A DNA stretch of 64,000 nucleotides from Bacteroidota bacterium. Its GTDB lineage: Bacteria; Bacteroidota; Rhodothermia; Balneolales; HLUCCA01. Every line of letters begins with the position of its first letter. The first letter of the stretch is position 1. The notes below the pieces were generated by a model. It was given only the letters and a program-made list of their open reading frames with translations. It was not told where the DNA came from and did not search any database. The stretch lies in contig JAFIEZ010000003.1 in the NCBI GenBank assembly GCA_020832235.1, positions 528,264 through 592,263 on the forward strand, in the 5' to 3' direction. Made by a program: the position numbers and the translations under genes. Shown piece by piece: positions 34,770 through 44,617 of this stretch.

Positions 34770-36332
34770 ATGAGAGTACTTTACTTCATCCCTATTTTCT
34801 GGATTTCTTTCATTGCTACAGCAAAAAGTCAGGACAACGGCCCCCTTCCGGAGCGAATTGAAATATTCTCACAAAATAGTATTTCCAACATTGCTGCACT
34901 TGGAGACACCCTTTGGGTTGGACCATTACTGGCGAGAAATATTGACAACAGTTTCAACTGGTTTCTGCCAGAAACGGCAGACTCTGTAAACTCTGGCAGA
35001 GGTAGACTTTTTTCTATCGCCCTGGCACCCGATACGGTAGTGGCCGGACTTGGTTTTAACGATTTTGTAGCTGGGTCATCGGTTCAGACAGCTATGGGGT
35101 TTTATTTATCTACAGACGGCGGTGATAATTGGACGTTTATCAATCCTCCCCTCGACAATCCCGAAGAACTATCTGTCAGATACGGAGGACAAGACATTCA
35201 GTCAATTCCAATTATTGTACCACAGCAGTCTCCTCCATTTAACGTGGCATTTCGTGGTGAAGTAATATTTTCAGCTTCATGGGCATCCGGTATTCGAAGA
35301 TCACAAGATTTCGGTCAAGCATGGGAAAGAATTTTATTGCCACCAACCGAGTTAGATGAACTTATTCCGGAAGGAGTCTACGATTTCATTTTTGATCCAC
35401 GCGCACCTGCCTCTGGAACATTGGCAGCAGCCAGATACCCAAGAGGATGGCAAAACTTTCTGGGTTTCAGTACACATATTGACAAAGATGGCTATGTTTG
35501 GGCAGGTACTGCGGGAGGTATCAACATCTCTGATAATGCAATAAGCGCCCCGGCAGACAGTATACGATGGAGACGCATAGGCGCTGGAAATACCTCCGAG
35601 AGTATGCTGGGTAACTGGGTCATCCGAATCCGAGAAAACCCCTCTGACGGAAAAATCTGGTTAACTAACTGGGTTACCAACGCAGGAGAAAATCAAGGCC
35701 TGGTATCTACCTCAGATAAAGGAGCAAGTTTTAGGCGACATCTTCAAGGTGAACGGATAAACGATGTAAATTTTGTCGGCAACACAATTTTTGCAGCCGG
35801 AGATACGGGCCTTTTCATCAGCACAGATAATGGTATGAGCTGGGTAAGGCAACCACAAATACGATCAGCTAATTCATTTTTAAAGCCTAATCCTCAGTTT
35901 CGAACAGTAGCCGCAGGTAGTGGTGTCGTTTGGATTGGAACCAGCGACGGGCTAATCCGAACCTCTGATCGTGGAGAAACATGGCAGATAATTCGAGTTG
36001 ACTTTCCTCTGGCTGGTAATAGTATCCATCAACAAGACGCTCCATCTGTGGATGCTTATGCATACCCGAATCCATTTAGTATAAGTCAGCATGGGATAAT
36101 ACGCTTCCGGTTCAACGCGAGTACAGCGGGTACTGCACAAATTGAACTCTTCGATTTTGCAATGAATAGAATCACGCAACTGCCTCCCAAAGTTATTAAT
36201 CAAAGAGGCGTGTATGAAGTATCTTGGGATGGAAGGACTGACAACCGAATACGCGTGGCCAATGGTCCGGTTTTTTACAGAATAAAGATTGGCAGCCAGG
36301 AAATTAATGGCAAATTTTTGATGCTTGATTGA
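34770..36332 (+). CDS. Secreted Asp-box (BNR) propeller protein with FlgD-like C-terminal domain
   Basis: The 520-residue protein has a signal peptide (ending AKSQ). At least five Asp-box repeats follow: STDGGDNW, SQDFGQAW, TSDKGASF, STDNGMSW and TSDRGETW, typical of a sortilin/sialidase-like beta-propeller. The C-terminal about 90 residues begin DAYAYPNPFS and match the FlgD-Ig-like/T9SS sorting fold, ending GKFLMLD. It is probably exported to the surface. No sialidase catalytic Arg triad could be assigned, so enzymatic activity is not claimed. It follows the lipoprotein gene without a gap. Confidence 0.8.
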   Translation: MRVLYFIPIFWISFIATAKSQDNGPLPERIEIFSQNSISNIAALGDTLWVGPLLARNIDNSFNWFLPETADSVNSGRGRLFSIALAPDTVVAGLGFNDFVAGSSVQTAMGFYLSTDGGDNWTFINPPLDNPEELSVRYGGQDIQSIPIIVPQQSPPFNVAFRGEVIFSASWASGIRRSQDFGQAWERILLPPTELDELIPEGVYDFIFDPRAPASGTLAAARYPRGWQNFLGFSTHIDKDGYVWAGTAGGINISDNAISAPADSIRWRRIGAGNTSESMLGNWVIRIRENPSDGKIWLTNWVTNAGENQGLVSTSDKGASFRRHLQGERINDVNFVGNTIFAAGDTGLFISTDNGMSWVRQPQIRSANSFLKPNPQFRTVAAGSGVVWIGTSDGLIRTSDRGETWQIIRVDFPLAGNSIHQQDAPSVDAYAYPNPFSISQHGIIRFRFNASTAGTAQIELFDFAMNRITQLPPKVINQRGVYEVSWDGRTDNRIRVANGPVFYRIKIGSQEINGKFLMLD

Positions 36333-36333
36333 T

Positions 36334-37386
36334 ATGAAACTGTACCAGACAATTATATTACTAGCAATCCTTCTGCCAAATGTGAATAAAACATTCGCTC
36401 AGTCAGGATCTCCTGCCTCCTACAGTCAGATAGGTATTTCACCCCGTACCATAGGAATAGGCAATGCATATACTGCAGGTGGCGCGGAAGGTATATTCAC
36501 GTTTCATAACCCTGCCATGACAGCTTCAACCAGCGGAGGTCAGGTTGATTTCAGCGGTGCAACTATGCAATTTGGCAGGAGTCTTGCCACATTACAAGTT
36601 GCTTTTCCACTGCCGCCAAGCGCTGGTTTGGCCTTAGATATAGCCTACGCAGGAGTTAGTGGATTCGATGGCCGCACACAAAGTGGTTATCATACGGAAG
36701 AGTTTAACACTCATGATATGCAGTTGGGTGCGTCATTTGGCCTGCAAGTAAGTACCCGATTTAGTTTGGGAACCCGCATATCGTACAGAACTATGCGTTA
36801 TACACTATCGGGACTCGACACACCTTCAAGTATTGGCGTTGATATCGGGTTCCTTTTTCGCTTTAACGATAGAACATCAATTGGTTTTAGCGTACAAGAC
36901 CTTATAGGAGAATTTGTTTGGGATACTTCTGAATATTACGGCACTACCGGAAGCCGGCAAACGACCGATAAAATGCCTATTCGCCTAAAAGCTGGTCTCT
37001 GGCATCAATTAAACACACCACTTCCCTTAAATTTGTATGCGGAATTTGAAAACCGGATACTGCGCAGCGAGGAAGTTTACGCTATTACAGCATACACAGG
37101 TAGCAGGCCTACGATACAGCAAAGACGTGAAGAGATATCTTTCGCTAAACAGTTCATTAGATTGGGTGTATCCAGTGCTTTGCATGAAAGGATTACAGCA
37201 AGGGTCGGCTGGCAATCAGATTCTGACGAGTCTTCCTACAACGCGCAGCGGTTTTCAGGTGGTTTTTCGATATCATTACCCTTTGATTTGTATGCTCCGG
37301 AAATAGATTACGCCATTTTACGTGAACCTGGAGGCGTAAGCTGGATGCATATGTTTGCCATTCGACTAAATTTAACAAACAGGTAA
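36334..37386 (+). CDS. PorV/PorQ-family outer-membrane protein
   Basis: After a signal peptide (ending KTFAQ), the segment IGISPRTIGIGNAYTAGGAEGIFTFHNPA, here reduced to its core RTIGIGNAYTA and FHNPA, marks the PorV/PorQ (UPF0164-like) FadL-related barrels. The remaining about 300 residues alternate as beta strands. PorV helps type IX secretion substrates at the outer membrane. The ATG at 36334 is chosen over a TTG at 36325 that would overlap the previous stop. It lies 1 bp after the propeller gene stop. Confidence 0.8.
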   Translation: MKLYQTIILLAILLPNVNKTFAQSGSPASYSQIGISPRTIGIGNAYTAGGAEGIFTFHNPAMTASTSGGQVDFSGATMQFGRSLATLQVAFPLPPSAGLALDIAYAGVSGFDGRTQSGYHTEEFNTHDMQLGASFGLQVSTRFSLGTRISYRTMRYTLSGLDTPSSIGVDIGFLFRFNDRTSIGFSVQDLIGEFVWDTSEYYGTTGSRQTTDKMPIRLKAGLWHQLNTPLPLNLYAEFENRILRSEEVYAITAYTGSRPTIQQRREEISFAKQFIRLGVSSALHERITARVGWQSDSDESSYNAQRFSGGFSISLPFDLYAPEIDYAILREPGGVSWMHMFAIRLNLTNR

Positions 37387-37388
37387 TC

Positions 37389-38315
37389 ATGGTGAGGCGA
37401 ATCACTTTATTAGCTCTATTTTCCATTTGTACTACAGCACTAGTACAAGCACAATCCGGTGGTCTACAATTGCTCAGTATAGGTCCCGAATCTGTATCAT
37501 TGTCTTTATCAGAGTCTGTTACTGCAGTTCATATAGGTCCGGCATCTATATTCACAAACCCTGCACAAACAGCGACAGATCAAGAAGCAGCTGTGTCTCT
37601 TTCACACACATTCTGGCTTGCTAACTCTGGAAATTCTCATGCTGCAGTCTCCATACCATCAGCCAGGTATACATGGAGTTTCGGAGCATTGAGCAGTACC
37701 GTAAGCGATATTGAAGCCAGGCAGACTCCCGGTGCACCAGCAGGAACGTTCGATGTAAACTACTACGCTTTTGCCGGTGGACTTTCAAGATCTTTTGGCA
37801 ATATTTCGGCCGGTGTAACGGCTATGTACCTTTACGAGCAACTTTTTCAATTATCGGCCTCTGGTTACGGATTCAATGCAGGGTTGTCTGGTACGCTGAT
37901 GGATGACCGCATACGGATTGGAGCCTCAGTACTAAATATGGGAAGAATGGAAGTTCTTGCTGAATCACGCACTCCCTTGCCAACAGTAGGCAAAGCTGGT
38001 TTATGGGCTGATGTTGCCCAGTTTAGTGTGAGTGGGTCAGCAGATGTACCCGTTTTAATTTCATTAGTCAGCGATTTACATATTCCCTTTAATGAACAAG
38101 ATAATAGCATGTGGCTAAGTGGTGGTTTACAAGCTACATTTTCAAATATCGTTGCATTGAGAGCGGCCTTTCGTACCGGCGAAACAAAACGTCCGTTTAG
38201 TACTGGCATTGGCATAACCTTTGAAAAGCTGGTATTTAGTTATGCATTTGTACCATTTGAGACTGGATTTGGGCTTACTCATTCTGTAGGTATGCGCTAT
38301 TTTTTCGATTTGTAA
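37389..38315 (+). CDS. Second PorV/PorQ-family outer-membrane protein
   Basis: The 308-residue protein has a signal peptide (ending LVQAQ) and the family start LLSIGPESVSLSLSES with the FTNPAQTA motif matching the NPA box of PorV/PorQ proteins. The barrel ends with an aromatic C-terminal strand (VGMRYFFDL), as expected for outer-membrane insertion. It is 2 bp from the preceding barrel gene, so the pair arose by duplication or works as a pair. The specific cargo is unknown; the propeller protein upstream is the obvious candidate. Confidence 0.78.
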   Translation: MVRRITLLALFSICTTALVQAQSGGLQLLSIGPESVSLSLSESVTAVHIGPASIFTNPAQTATDQEAAVSLSHTFWLANSGNSHAAVSIPSARYTWSFGALSSTVSDIEARQTPGAPAGTFDVNYYAFAGGLSRSFGNISAGVTAMYLYEQLFQLSASGYGFNAGLSGTLMDDRIRIGASVLNMGRMEVLAESRTPLPTVGKAGLWADVAQFSVSGSADVPVLISLVSDLHIPFNEQDNSMWLSGGLQATFSNIVALRAAFRTGETKRPFSTGIGITFEKLVFSYAFVPFETGFGLTHSVGMRYFFDL

Positions 38316-38455
38316 GCTTTTTGTAAGCCTAAATTAATGAACGATAAACGTAGGCTTATGAACACGGTGGCTTTTAAAAAACGGTAAAATCATTCCCTTA
38401 CTTCCATTCTATACTTGCGCACACCGTAAATTAGGCTTGTAAATAACATTTGCCT

Positions 38456-38956
38456 ATGAGACGATACGCTACATTTATCCTTACAATATTCCTATTCATC
38501 GGTTGCTCCCAGAACCGGAACCATTTTTCTATGCCTTTTTCATGGGTAAGCATGGAAGAAGCCCAAAACAATGCGCAGTTAGACGGGAAAAAGATACTCG
38601 TAAATGTTTACACAGATTGGTGTGAGTATTGCAAAAAAATGGATGCTACTGTGTACAAAGATTCATTAATTAAAAACAGCATTTCAACCTACTATCACTC
38701 CGTCAGAATCAATGCAGATTCAGAAGACACCCTAGTATTCAACGGAGTCGAAATTAGTCAACATGATTTGGCCAGAAAAATGGGTATAAGATCGTACCCA
38801 ACAATACTCTTTCTGGATAACAGTGGAGATTTAATCCTTCAAATTAATGGATTCATGCCAATCGGCGACTTTAAAAACATGATTACCTTTATAGGAGAAG
38901 ATATATTTCACAAAACTGACTTTCACGAGTTTGCATCGGGCGAGTGGAACAGATAG
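38456..38956 (+). CDS. Thioredoxin-fold lipoprotein
   Basis: From the ATG at 38456 the protein (166 residues) has a short signal with lipobox FIGC. The thioredoxin fold shows the redox site in TDWCEYCKKMD, and the cis-Pro segment IRSYPTILFLDNSG. It should act in the periplasm, possibly reducing or forming disulfides like a DsbD/SoxW-type partner. It is separated from the PorV-type genes by 140 bp and is convergent with pssA, with 12 bp between stops. Confidence 0.83.
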   Translation: MRRYATFILTIFLFIGCSQNRNHFSMPFSWVSMEEAQNNAQLDGKKILVNVYTDWCEYCKKMDATVYKDSLIKNSISTYYHSVRINADSEDTLVFNGVEISQHDLARKMGIRSYPTILFLDNSGDLILQINGFMPIGDFKNMITFIGEDIFHKTDFHEFASGEWNR

Positions 38957-38968
38957 TCGGTTATTCGC

Positions 38969-39784
38969 TTAATTTATCTCACTATTATCGTCGCTTATAA
39001 GCTCAACCCAGTACTGATGCAAAAAAGTAGCAAGGCCTTTTATTATAAAAATGCTAAAGGCAATAATTAATCCCCACTCCTGCAGAATAATAATCACCAG
39101 TACGTAAAAGAGAAAAAGAATTATTTCATTTCGGGATTGCCTCAACTTTCCTTTTTCAAACCGGGGCACCTTATCAAACGGCACCGTACTTACCATAAGC
39201 AATGACAGCAGTATCACCATTGGGATAAGAACGCTGTTCATACCGTAATTAAAACTAGAAAATAACTCACTATCGTTTCTAAATGTGAGATAGAAGCCTA
39301 CCGTCATAATGGCCTGTACAGGAATTGGCAAGCCTTTAAAGTATTTAGATTGTTCGACTTTAGTATCTACATTAAACCGGGCTAGACGTACAGCGCCACA
39401 AACTGCGGGCAATGCTGCAAGAATAAGACCAGGTATTTGCAGTTCATTTAAACCGAAATGATATAATAGAAATCCCGGAGCAACTCCAAATGAGACGACA
39501 TCACTTAGTGAATCTAATTCAATACCAAATGAGCTGGTAGAATTAGTTATTCTGGCCATAAATCCATCCAATGCATCGAAGAGTCCAGCCAGTACGATTA
39601 ACCAGGCTCCATAGTGCAGATATCCTTCTGATATTTGGATAATAGCCAGAAAGCCACAAAAGAGATTCATTAGAGTGAAAAAGCTGGGTACTACAACTTT
39701 CGGTATTGGCTTTTTGAACCGGCTTCTAAGGCGTTCGTTATAGCGTTCTCTAAATCGGGCTCTTTTTGCAGCAGGCGTCATCAT
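38969..39784 (-). CDS. pssA: CDP-diacylglycerol-serine O-phosphatidyltransferase
   Basis: The 271-residue membrane protein has the CDP-alcohol phosphatidyltransferase motif DGFMAR-x8-G-x3-D-x3-D near residues 60-85 and several membrane segments. It makes phosphatidylserine. It overlaps psd by 4 bp, so the two steps to phosphatidylethanolamine are coupled. It is the last gene of a seven-gene minus-strand run. Confidence 0.92.
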   Translation of the reverse strand: MMTPAAKRARFRERYNERLRSRFKKPIPKVVVPSFFTLMNLFCGFLAIIQISEGYLHYGAWLIVLAGLFDALDGFMARITNSTSSFGIELDSLSDVVSFGVAPGFLLYHFGLNELQIPGLILAALPAVCGAVRLARFNVDTKVEQSKYFKGLPIPVQAIMTVGFYLTFRNDSELFSSFNYGMNSVLIPMVILLSLLMVSTVPFDKVPRFEKGKLRQSRNEIILFLFYVLVIIILQEWGLIIAFSIFIIKGLATFLHQYWVELISDDNSEIN

Positions 39785-40437
39785 TTTATAACCACCTCAC
39801 CAATAATTGTCTCTCCTGCGACAATACGATCACCGGGTTTTACATTCAGACGGATGTCGTCTCGGTACAGTAAGTCCATTCTTGAGCCAAATTTCATCAT
39901 TCCAAAACGATCACCAGCTTTGATAGTATCTCCCTGCTTGATATGAAATGTAATTCTTCGGGCTACATATCCGGTGATTTGTCGGAAGAGCATACGGGCA
40001 CCAGATGCGTGCAATACACCGAATTCTGAACGTTCATTTAACTCCGAGGCTTTCTCGTGCCAGGCAACCAGGTATTCACCAGGATAATACTTAGCATACT
40101 CTATCAAACCTGAAATGGGGTTCCTGTTAACATGAACGTCCAGCGGAGATAAAAAAATACTTACTTGAGTAACTTCCCCTTTGAAATAATTCTTCTCCTG
40201 AACCTGCCGGATGTCAATTACCTTACCATCAGCTGGTGCAATAATATAATGTTCGCCTTGTGGGATTGAACGATCGGGATCTCTGAAAAAATAAAGTGTA
40301 AATAAAATGGTAAAAATACCGAGTACACCCAGAATGATCAGCCATATTCCTCCCAGCCATATTCCAAGTCCCAATAATATCGCACTAATCACAGATGCTT
40401 TTAAAATCACATCATAACCATCTTTGGCGAATTTCAT
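39781..40437 (-). CDS. psd: Phosphatidylserine decarboxylase
   Basis: At 218 residues this is the short archaeal/Bacteroidota-type proenzyme. It has two N-terminal hydrophobic segments, IAPADGKVIDI, the SPLDVHVNRNP histidine motif and the self-cleavage site in MMKFGSRMDL, where the serine becomes the pyruvoyl group. It converts phosphatidylserine to phosphatidylethanolamine. It abuts rseP with no gap. Confidence 0.93.
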   Translation of the reverse strand: MKFAKDGYDVILKASVISAILLGLGIWLGGIWLIILGVLGIFTILFTLYFFRDPDRSIPQGEHYIIAPADGKVIDIRQVQEKNYFKGEVTQVSIFLSPLDVHVNRNPISGLIEYAKYYPGEYLVAWHEKASELNERSEFGVLHASGARMLFRQITGYVARRITFHIKQGDTIKAGDRFGMMKFGSRMDLLYRDDIRLNVKPGDRIVAGETIIGEVVIK

Positions 40438-41790
40438 TTAACCTCCAATAACCCTGAGAATATCATTGAATGTGACAAATATCATGAGGCCAATAAGCAG
40501 AACCATCCCAACCTGCTGGAGTGCCATACGGACTTTTAAGGAAGGCTCTCTTCTGGTAATACCTTCGTAGATTAAAAATACAAGATGTCCTCCATCGAGA
40601 ACCGGTATTGGCAGAATGTTCATAATTGCCAGTGTGATACTTAACATAGCTGTAAACATCCAAAAGCCTACCCATCCACCACGATCTGTAGCTTCTCGTG
40701 TTACCGTTGCAATAGCAACAGGTCCTCCCAGATTTTCCCTTACCGATATACTACCTGTCACAAGGCGACCCAAACCTTGAACGATACCAACTGTATTTTC
40801 TTTCGTTGTCCGTGTTCCTTCTACAATAGATGTAAAAAACCCAAATCGAACATATTCAACCCCAAAGTAATCTACCAGGTCAACAGGAGCAATACCTATG
40901 GTGCGTGTATCGGGATTTGGCGTTACTTGAGCCTCTATTATGTCACCATCTCTGAGAACCTGAATATCGAGTGTTCCTTCAGCTGCACGTATGCGTGAGG
41001 CCATCTGCAACCAAAAGCTTATGGGTTCTCCGTTAATTGCAATAATTTGATCGCCTGACTGGAGTCCGGCTTCATAAGCCGGTGAACCACTTACTACCTG
41101 GCTCATTTTGCTTGGCAGTGCGTTTTGAATATCCAGAAATTCAGGGTTTCTGTTGAGCATATCCAGTAAGTCTGCAGGAGCAATAATTGGCAAGATCTCT
41201 CCATCCCTTTCAACCTCAAATACAACTTGACTTCTTGTAATTTCCTGAATGGAAATCATGCTTCCAAATCGGTAACGTTCGGGTACGTTCCCGTTCACTG
41301 TTACCAGCCTATCTCCTGTCTGGAAACCTAGTTCGTACGCTAATGAATGCTCCGGTATATAAAGTTTGCCTACATTTTCCGCAGGCACATGCTGTGCCCC
41401 ATACGAAAAAAACATAGTAGCATAGATTACAACTGCGAGAATCATGTTGAAAATAACGCCTGCAGAAATAACTATAACCCTTTGCCAAACCGGTTTGCTA
41501 CGATACTCCCAGGGCTGAGGTTCACTAGATTCAAATTCTGAATCCATACTTTCATCAACCATACCGGATATTTTAACATATCCTCCCAAAGGCGTTGCTG
41601 AAATACAATAATCGGTATCCCCCCTTTTTATACCGAACAAACGCGGTGGGAATCCGATTGAAAAACGCTCAACACGCATTTTAAAGAATTTTGCAGCCAG
41701 AAAGTGCCCAAGTTCATGAACAAGTACCAATATAAAAATGGCGGCAGCAAAGATTGCAATTGTCTGCAGTAAACTGAATAATGATTCCAT
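40438..41790 (-). CDS. rseP: Site-2 intramembrane metalloprotease RseP
   Basis: The 450-residue membrane protein has the zinc motif VHELGHFLAAK near residues 25-35, two PDZ domains (one around SGSPAYEAGLQSGDQIIAINGEPI, core EAGLQSGDQII) and the second active-site motif ILPIPVLDGGHL near 390. It cleaves membrane anchors such as anti-sigma factors and signal peptides. The dxr-rseP adjacency is common in bacteria. No sigma/anti-sigma pair is in the window. Confidence 0.93.
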   Translation of the reverse strand: MESLFSLLQTIAIFAAAIFILVLVHELGHFLAAKFFKMRVERFSIGFPPRLFGIKRGDTDYCISATPLGGYVKISGMVDESMDSEFESSEPQPWEYRSKPVWQRVIVISAGVIFNMILAVVIYATMFFSYGAQHVPAENVGKLYIPEHSLAYELGFQTGDRLVTVNGNVPERYRFGSMISIQEITRSQVVFEVERDGEILPIIAPADLLDMLNRNPEFLDIQNALPSKMSQVVSGSPAYEAGLQSGDQIIAINGEPISFWLQMASRIRAAEGTLDIQVLRDGDIIEAQVTPNPDTRTIGIAPVDLVDYFGVEYVRFGFFTSIVEGTRTTKENTVGIVQGLGRLVTGSISVRENLGGPVAIATVTREATDRGGWVGFWMFTAMLSITLAIMNILPIPVLDGGHLVFLIYEGITRREPSLKVRMALQQVGMVLLIGLMIFVTFNDILRVIGG

Positions 41791-41797
41791 GTAAGTA

Positions 41798-42952
41798 TTA
41801 AATCGTCAATGTTTGCGCGAACTCCCTGCTATACTTGTCAACCTCAATTATAGAGTCGACACTAAGTGTGCTGGTTTCGTTAATTTGCTCAAGTGATTTT
41901 TCCACAATTTTAGAGATAGCAATATACGGAATTTCTTTGTTCAAGAATCTTGCGACGGCTATTTCGTTAGACGCGTTTAGTACAGCGGGTGCATATCCTC
42001 CGTCCTTGTATGCTTGAAGAGCAAGGCCGTAGCAAGCATAGAGTTGGGTATCAACAGGCCTAAACGTCCAGGTGTGCGCCTCACTCCAACTAATACGTGG
42101 TACATCTCCAGGCCAGCGATCCGGGTAACTAAGCGCATATTGAATAGGTAATCGCATATCGGGAATTCCCAACTGTGCTTTAGCTGACCCATCTTCAAAT
42201 ACAACCATCGAATGAATAATACTTTGAGGATGAATAACGGCTTCAACGCTTTCTAAGGGAAGATCAAAAAGCCAGCATGCTTCAATAACTTCAAAACCCT
42301 TATTCATCATCGTTGCCGAATCTATAGTAATTTTTGCACCCATACTCCAATTGGGGTGTTTCAGTGCTTTCTCTACAGTTACCTGTTCAAGTCCCTCCAA
42401 GGAATAGTCTCGAAAAGGTCCGCCACTAGCCGTAATTATAAGCTTTTCGATACTTTTTAACGGTTCACCAACAAGACACTGAAGAATTGCACTGTGCTCG
42501 GAGTCTACAGGAAAGACCTTTATTTCAGCCAGTCCCAGATGCTCTTTTATGAGCTCTCCACCCACTACGAGGGACTCTTTGTTCGCAAGGGCTACCCTTT
42601 TTCCGCTTTCCAGCGCTTTGCAGGTAGGAATAAATCCGGAAAAGCCTACAAGGCTGTTTAATACTACATCTATTTCAGGCTCTGCGACCAATGCAGCTAT
42701 ATATTCATGACCGAAATATAGCTGTGTTTGCTCATGTCTAACCGCGTTTCTAAACTGTTTCTCTGAAGCTTTATCGGCGAGAACAGCAACCTTAGGTTTA
42801 AACTCATTTACCTGCTTAGCGAGTAACTCCCAGTTTTTATTACCTGTTACACCAAATACAGTAAGTTTCTCGGGGTTATTACGAACTACATCGAGTGTTT
42901 GTGTTCCGATTGAACCTGTTGATCCCAGCAAGAATATAGATTGATTTCGCAT
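41798..42952 (-). CDS. dxr: 1-deoxy-D-xylulose-5-phosphate reductoisomerase
   Basis: The 384-residue protein has the NADPH site LLGSTGSIGTQTLDVV, NKESLVVGGELI, the substrate segment VDSEHSAILQCL and SMGAKITIDSATMMNKG. It makes MEP in the non-mevalonate isoprenoid pathway. It lies 7 bp upstream of rseP and 9 bp downstream of the deacetylase gene. Confidence 0.96.
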   Translation of the reverse strand: MRNQSIFLLGSTGSIGTQTLDVVRNNPEKLTVFGVTGNKNWELLAKQVNEFKPKVAVLADKASEKQFRNAVRHEQTQLYFGHEYIAALVAEPEIDVVLNSLVGFSGFIPTCKALESGKRVALANKESLVVGGELIKEHLGLAEIKVFPVDSEHSAILQCLVGEPLKSIEKLIITASGGPFRDYSLEGLEQVTVEKALKHPNWSMGAKITIDSATMMNKGFEVIEACWLFDLPLESVEAVIHPQSIIHSMVVFEDGSAKAQLGIPDMRLPIQYALSYPDRWPGDVPRISWSEAHTWTFRPVDTQLYACYGLALQAYKDGGYAPAVLNASNEIAVARFLNKEIPYIAISKIVEKSLEQINETSTLSVDSIIEVDKYSREFAQTLTI

Positions 42953-42961
42953 TGAGGAAGA

Positions 42962-43870
42962 TTACATCATTATTGAATATCGAATAACCGCTTCTTCGTA
43001 CATAATGGCATGTGCCTGTACTGTTTGTTCAACCGTTGGTGCATACCCACCTGATAAAAGTAACACGATAGGAAGCTCTCTGGATGATATCAAACGCAGA
43101 ACCATACGGTCGCGTTCACGCAACCCGTTAAGTGTCAAAGACAACCTGCCGAAGCGGTCTGTTTCGAGTGGGTCAATTCCACCCAAATAAAAAACTAGAT
43201 CAGGAGAAAACTCAGCCAATATATCATTAAGATGTGTTTCAAGCGTTTCCAGGTAAACCTTATCCGTAGTTTTGTCTGGCAGACCAACATCTCTGGTCGA
43301 AGGTGGTTTTCGAAATGGAAAGTTCTTCTCACCGTGCATTGAAAACGTGTATACATCAGGATCATCATGAAAAATTGCTGCAGTACCGTTACCCTGATGA
43401 ACATCTAAATCGATAATAAGTACCTTTTTCACCCACAAACTCTGCTTTAAAACACGAATAGCGACGGCTACATCATTAAACACGCAAAATCCTTCACCAA
43501 AGTCTGAGAACGCATGATGTGTACCACCGGCCAGATTACCGGCTACACCGTCTTCCAGAGCCATCATAGCCGCATTTAACGTACCTTGAACAGCCAGTTG
43601 TGAACGTATTGCCAGAGATTCGCTCCATGGTAAGCCCAATCGTCGGGCTTCTTTTTTTTCAAGATTTCCATTTAAAATGGCGTCTACATATCTAGGTGTA
43701 TGTACCGTAAGCAAGTGCTCTGTGAGTACAGGTCTCGGATTAATAATATTACGCTCACGTACAATGTTTTTTTTTAATAGGAAGCCTCGTAAACCCGGGA
43801 ATTTCCCCATCGGGAAAACATGTCCCTGCGGTATTTCAGCCAAATAACCAGGATGATATGATACCCTCAT
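42962..43870 (-). CDS. Histone deacetylase-family protein
   Basis: The 302-residue protein has the HDAC superfamily site: GGTHHAFSDFGEGFCVFND, zinc ligands in LIIDLDVHQGNGTAAIF and the third ligand in LGGIDPLETDRFG. It is close in size to AcuC/acetylpolyamine amidohydrolase-type bacterial members. The substrate could be acetyl-lysine proteins or acetylpolyamines; the sequence does not decide. It overlaps pgeF by 4 bp and sits in the aroE-to-pssA run. Confidence 0.9.
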   Translation of the reverse strand: MRVSYHPGYLAEIPQGHVFPMGKFPGLRGFLLKKNIVRERNIINPRPVLTEHLLTVHTPRYVDAILNGNLEKKEARRLGLPWSESLAIRSQLAVQGTLNAAMMALEDGVAGNLAGGTHHAFSDFGEGFCVFNDVAVAIRVLKQSLWVKKVLIIDLDVHQGNGTAAIFHDDPDVYTFSMHGEKNFPFRKPPSTRDVGLPDKTTDKVYLETLETHLNDILAEFSPDLVFYLGGIDPLETDRFGRLSLTLNGLRERDRMVLRLISSRELPIVLLLSGGYAPTVEQTVQAHAIMYEEAVIRYSIMM

Positions 43871-44604
43871 GATTTCAGCATAATTAGAGCCATCATCCTA
43901 CCACTTTCCGTACCCTGCCTACGGTAAGAGAAAAACCTTGAATCGGTCACAGTGCACCGTTGATCAGCATAAATATTCTGGTGCTTAATATCACATTTCA
44001 CAAGCTGATGCTCTATAAAACCCTGGAGATCTACCCTTGGTTTTTCGTAACCATCTGATAAAACAAAAGCGGATGGGAAAAAGCAGGCTACATCGTGACC
44101 GACCTCAAATGCATGGGTGCCAATACAAGGACTAATCCAGGCAGAAATCTTCTCTGCTCCCAATTCACGCATTTCATAGACACCTTTTGCAATTATTCCC
44201 GTAGCAGCTCCCCTCCAACCAACATGCAAAGCACCAACAATGTTGTTTCTTTCGTCTGCCAGTAAGACAGCCGCGCAGTCAGCCACCAGAATTGCAAGTG
44301 GTAATCCTATTATATCAGTAACCAAACCATCCGCTTGTCCTAAGAACCCTGATTGTTTAGCATATACGACGTCATTGCCATGTACTTGTTGAAGATATGC
44401 GGTTTCAGTAGTACTACCGGTCACTAAGCGAGTAAACTTGTCTCGGTTAGCAGCCGTTATTGCGGCTGGTGTTTTCGTATTGATCCCCATGTCGGCTTCG
44501 CTCAGCGTGGTTGCAGCCACAGAGAATCCACTGACTACCGTTTTGCTCTTACGCAAGAACGTATCGAAAAACGGTTTTTTATTTTTTTCTATTTTCTTCT
44601 GCAC
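43867..44604 (-). CDS. pgeF: Peptidoglycan editing factor PgeF (YfiH family)
   Basis: The 245-residue protein has QQVHGNDVVYA, LVADCAAVLLAD and ALHVGWRGAATGI, the His/Cys/His metal site of the YfiH/DUF152 family. In E. coli PgeF removes wrongly incorporated serine-containing precursors from peptidoglycan synthesis; homologues also act as laccase-like or purine nucleosidase enzymes. It lies 13 bp downstream of aroE. Confidence 0.9.
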   Translation of the reverse strand: MQKKIEKNKKPFFDTFLRKSKTVVSGFSVAATTLSEADMGINTKTPAAITAANRDKFTRLVTGSTTETAYLQQVHGNDVVYAKQSGFLGQADGLVTDIIGLPLAILVADCAAVLLADERNNIVGALHVGWRGAATGIIAKGVYEMRELGAEKISAWISPCIGTHAFEVGHDVACFFPSAFVLSDGYEKPRVDLQGFIEHQLVKCDIKHQNIYADQRCTVTDSRFFSYRRQGTESGRMMALIMLKS

Positions 44605-44617
44605 TGATTAAATAATG

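Noticed and set aside
38324-38358. Inverted repeat TAAGCCTA/TAGGCTTA after the second PorV-like gene
   Set aside because: The loop is 19 nt and no T-run follows, so an intrinsic terminator is not supported.
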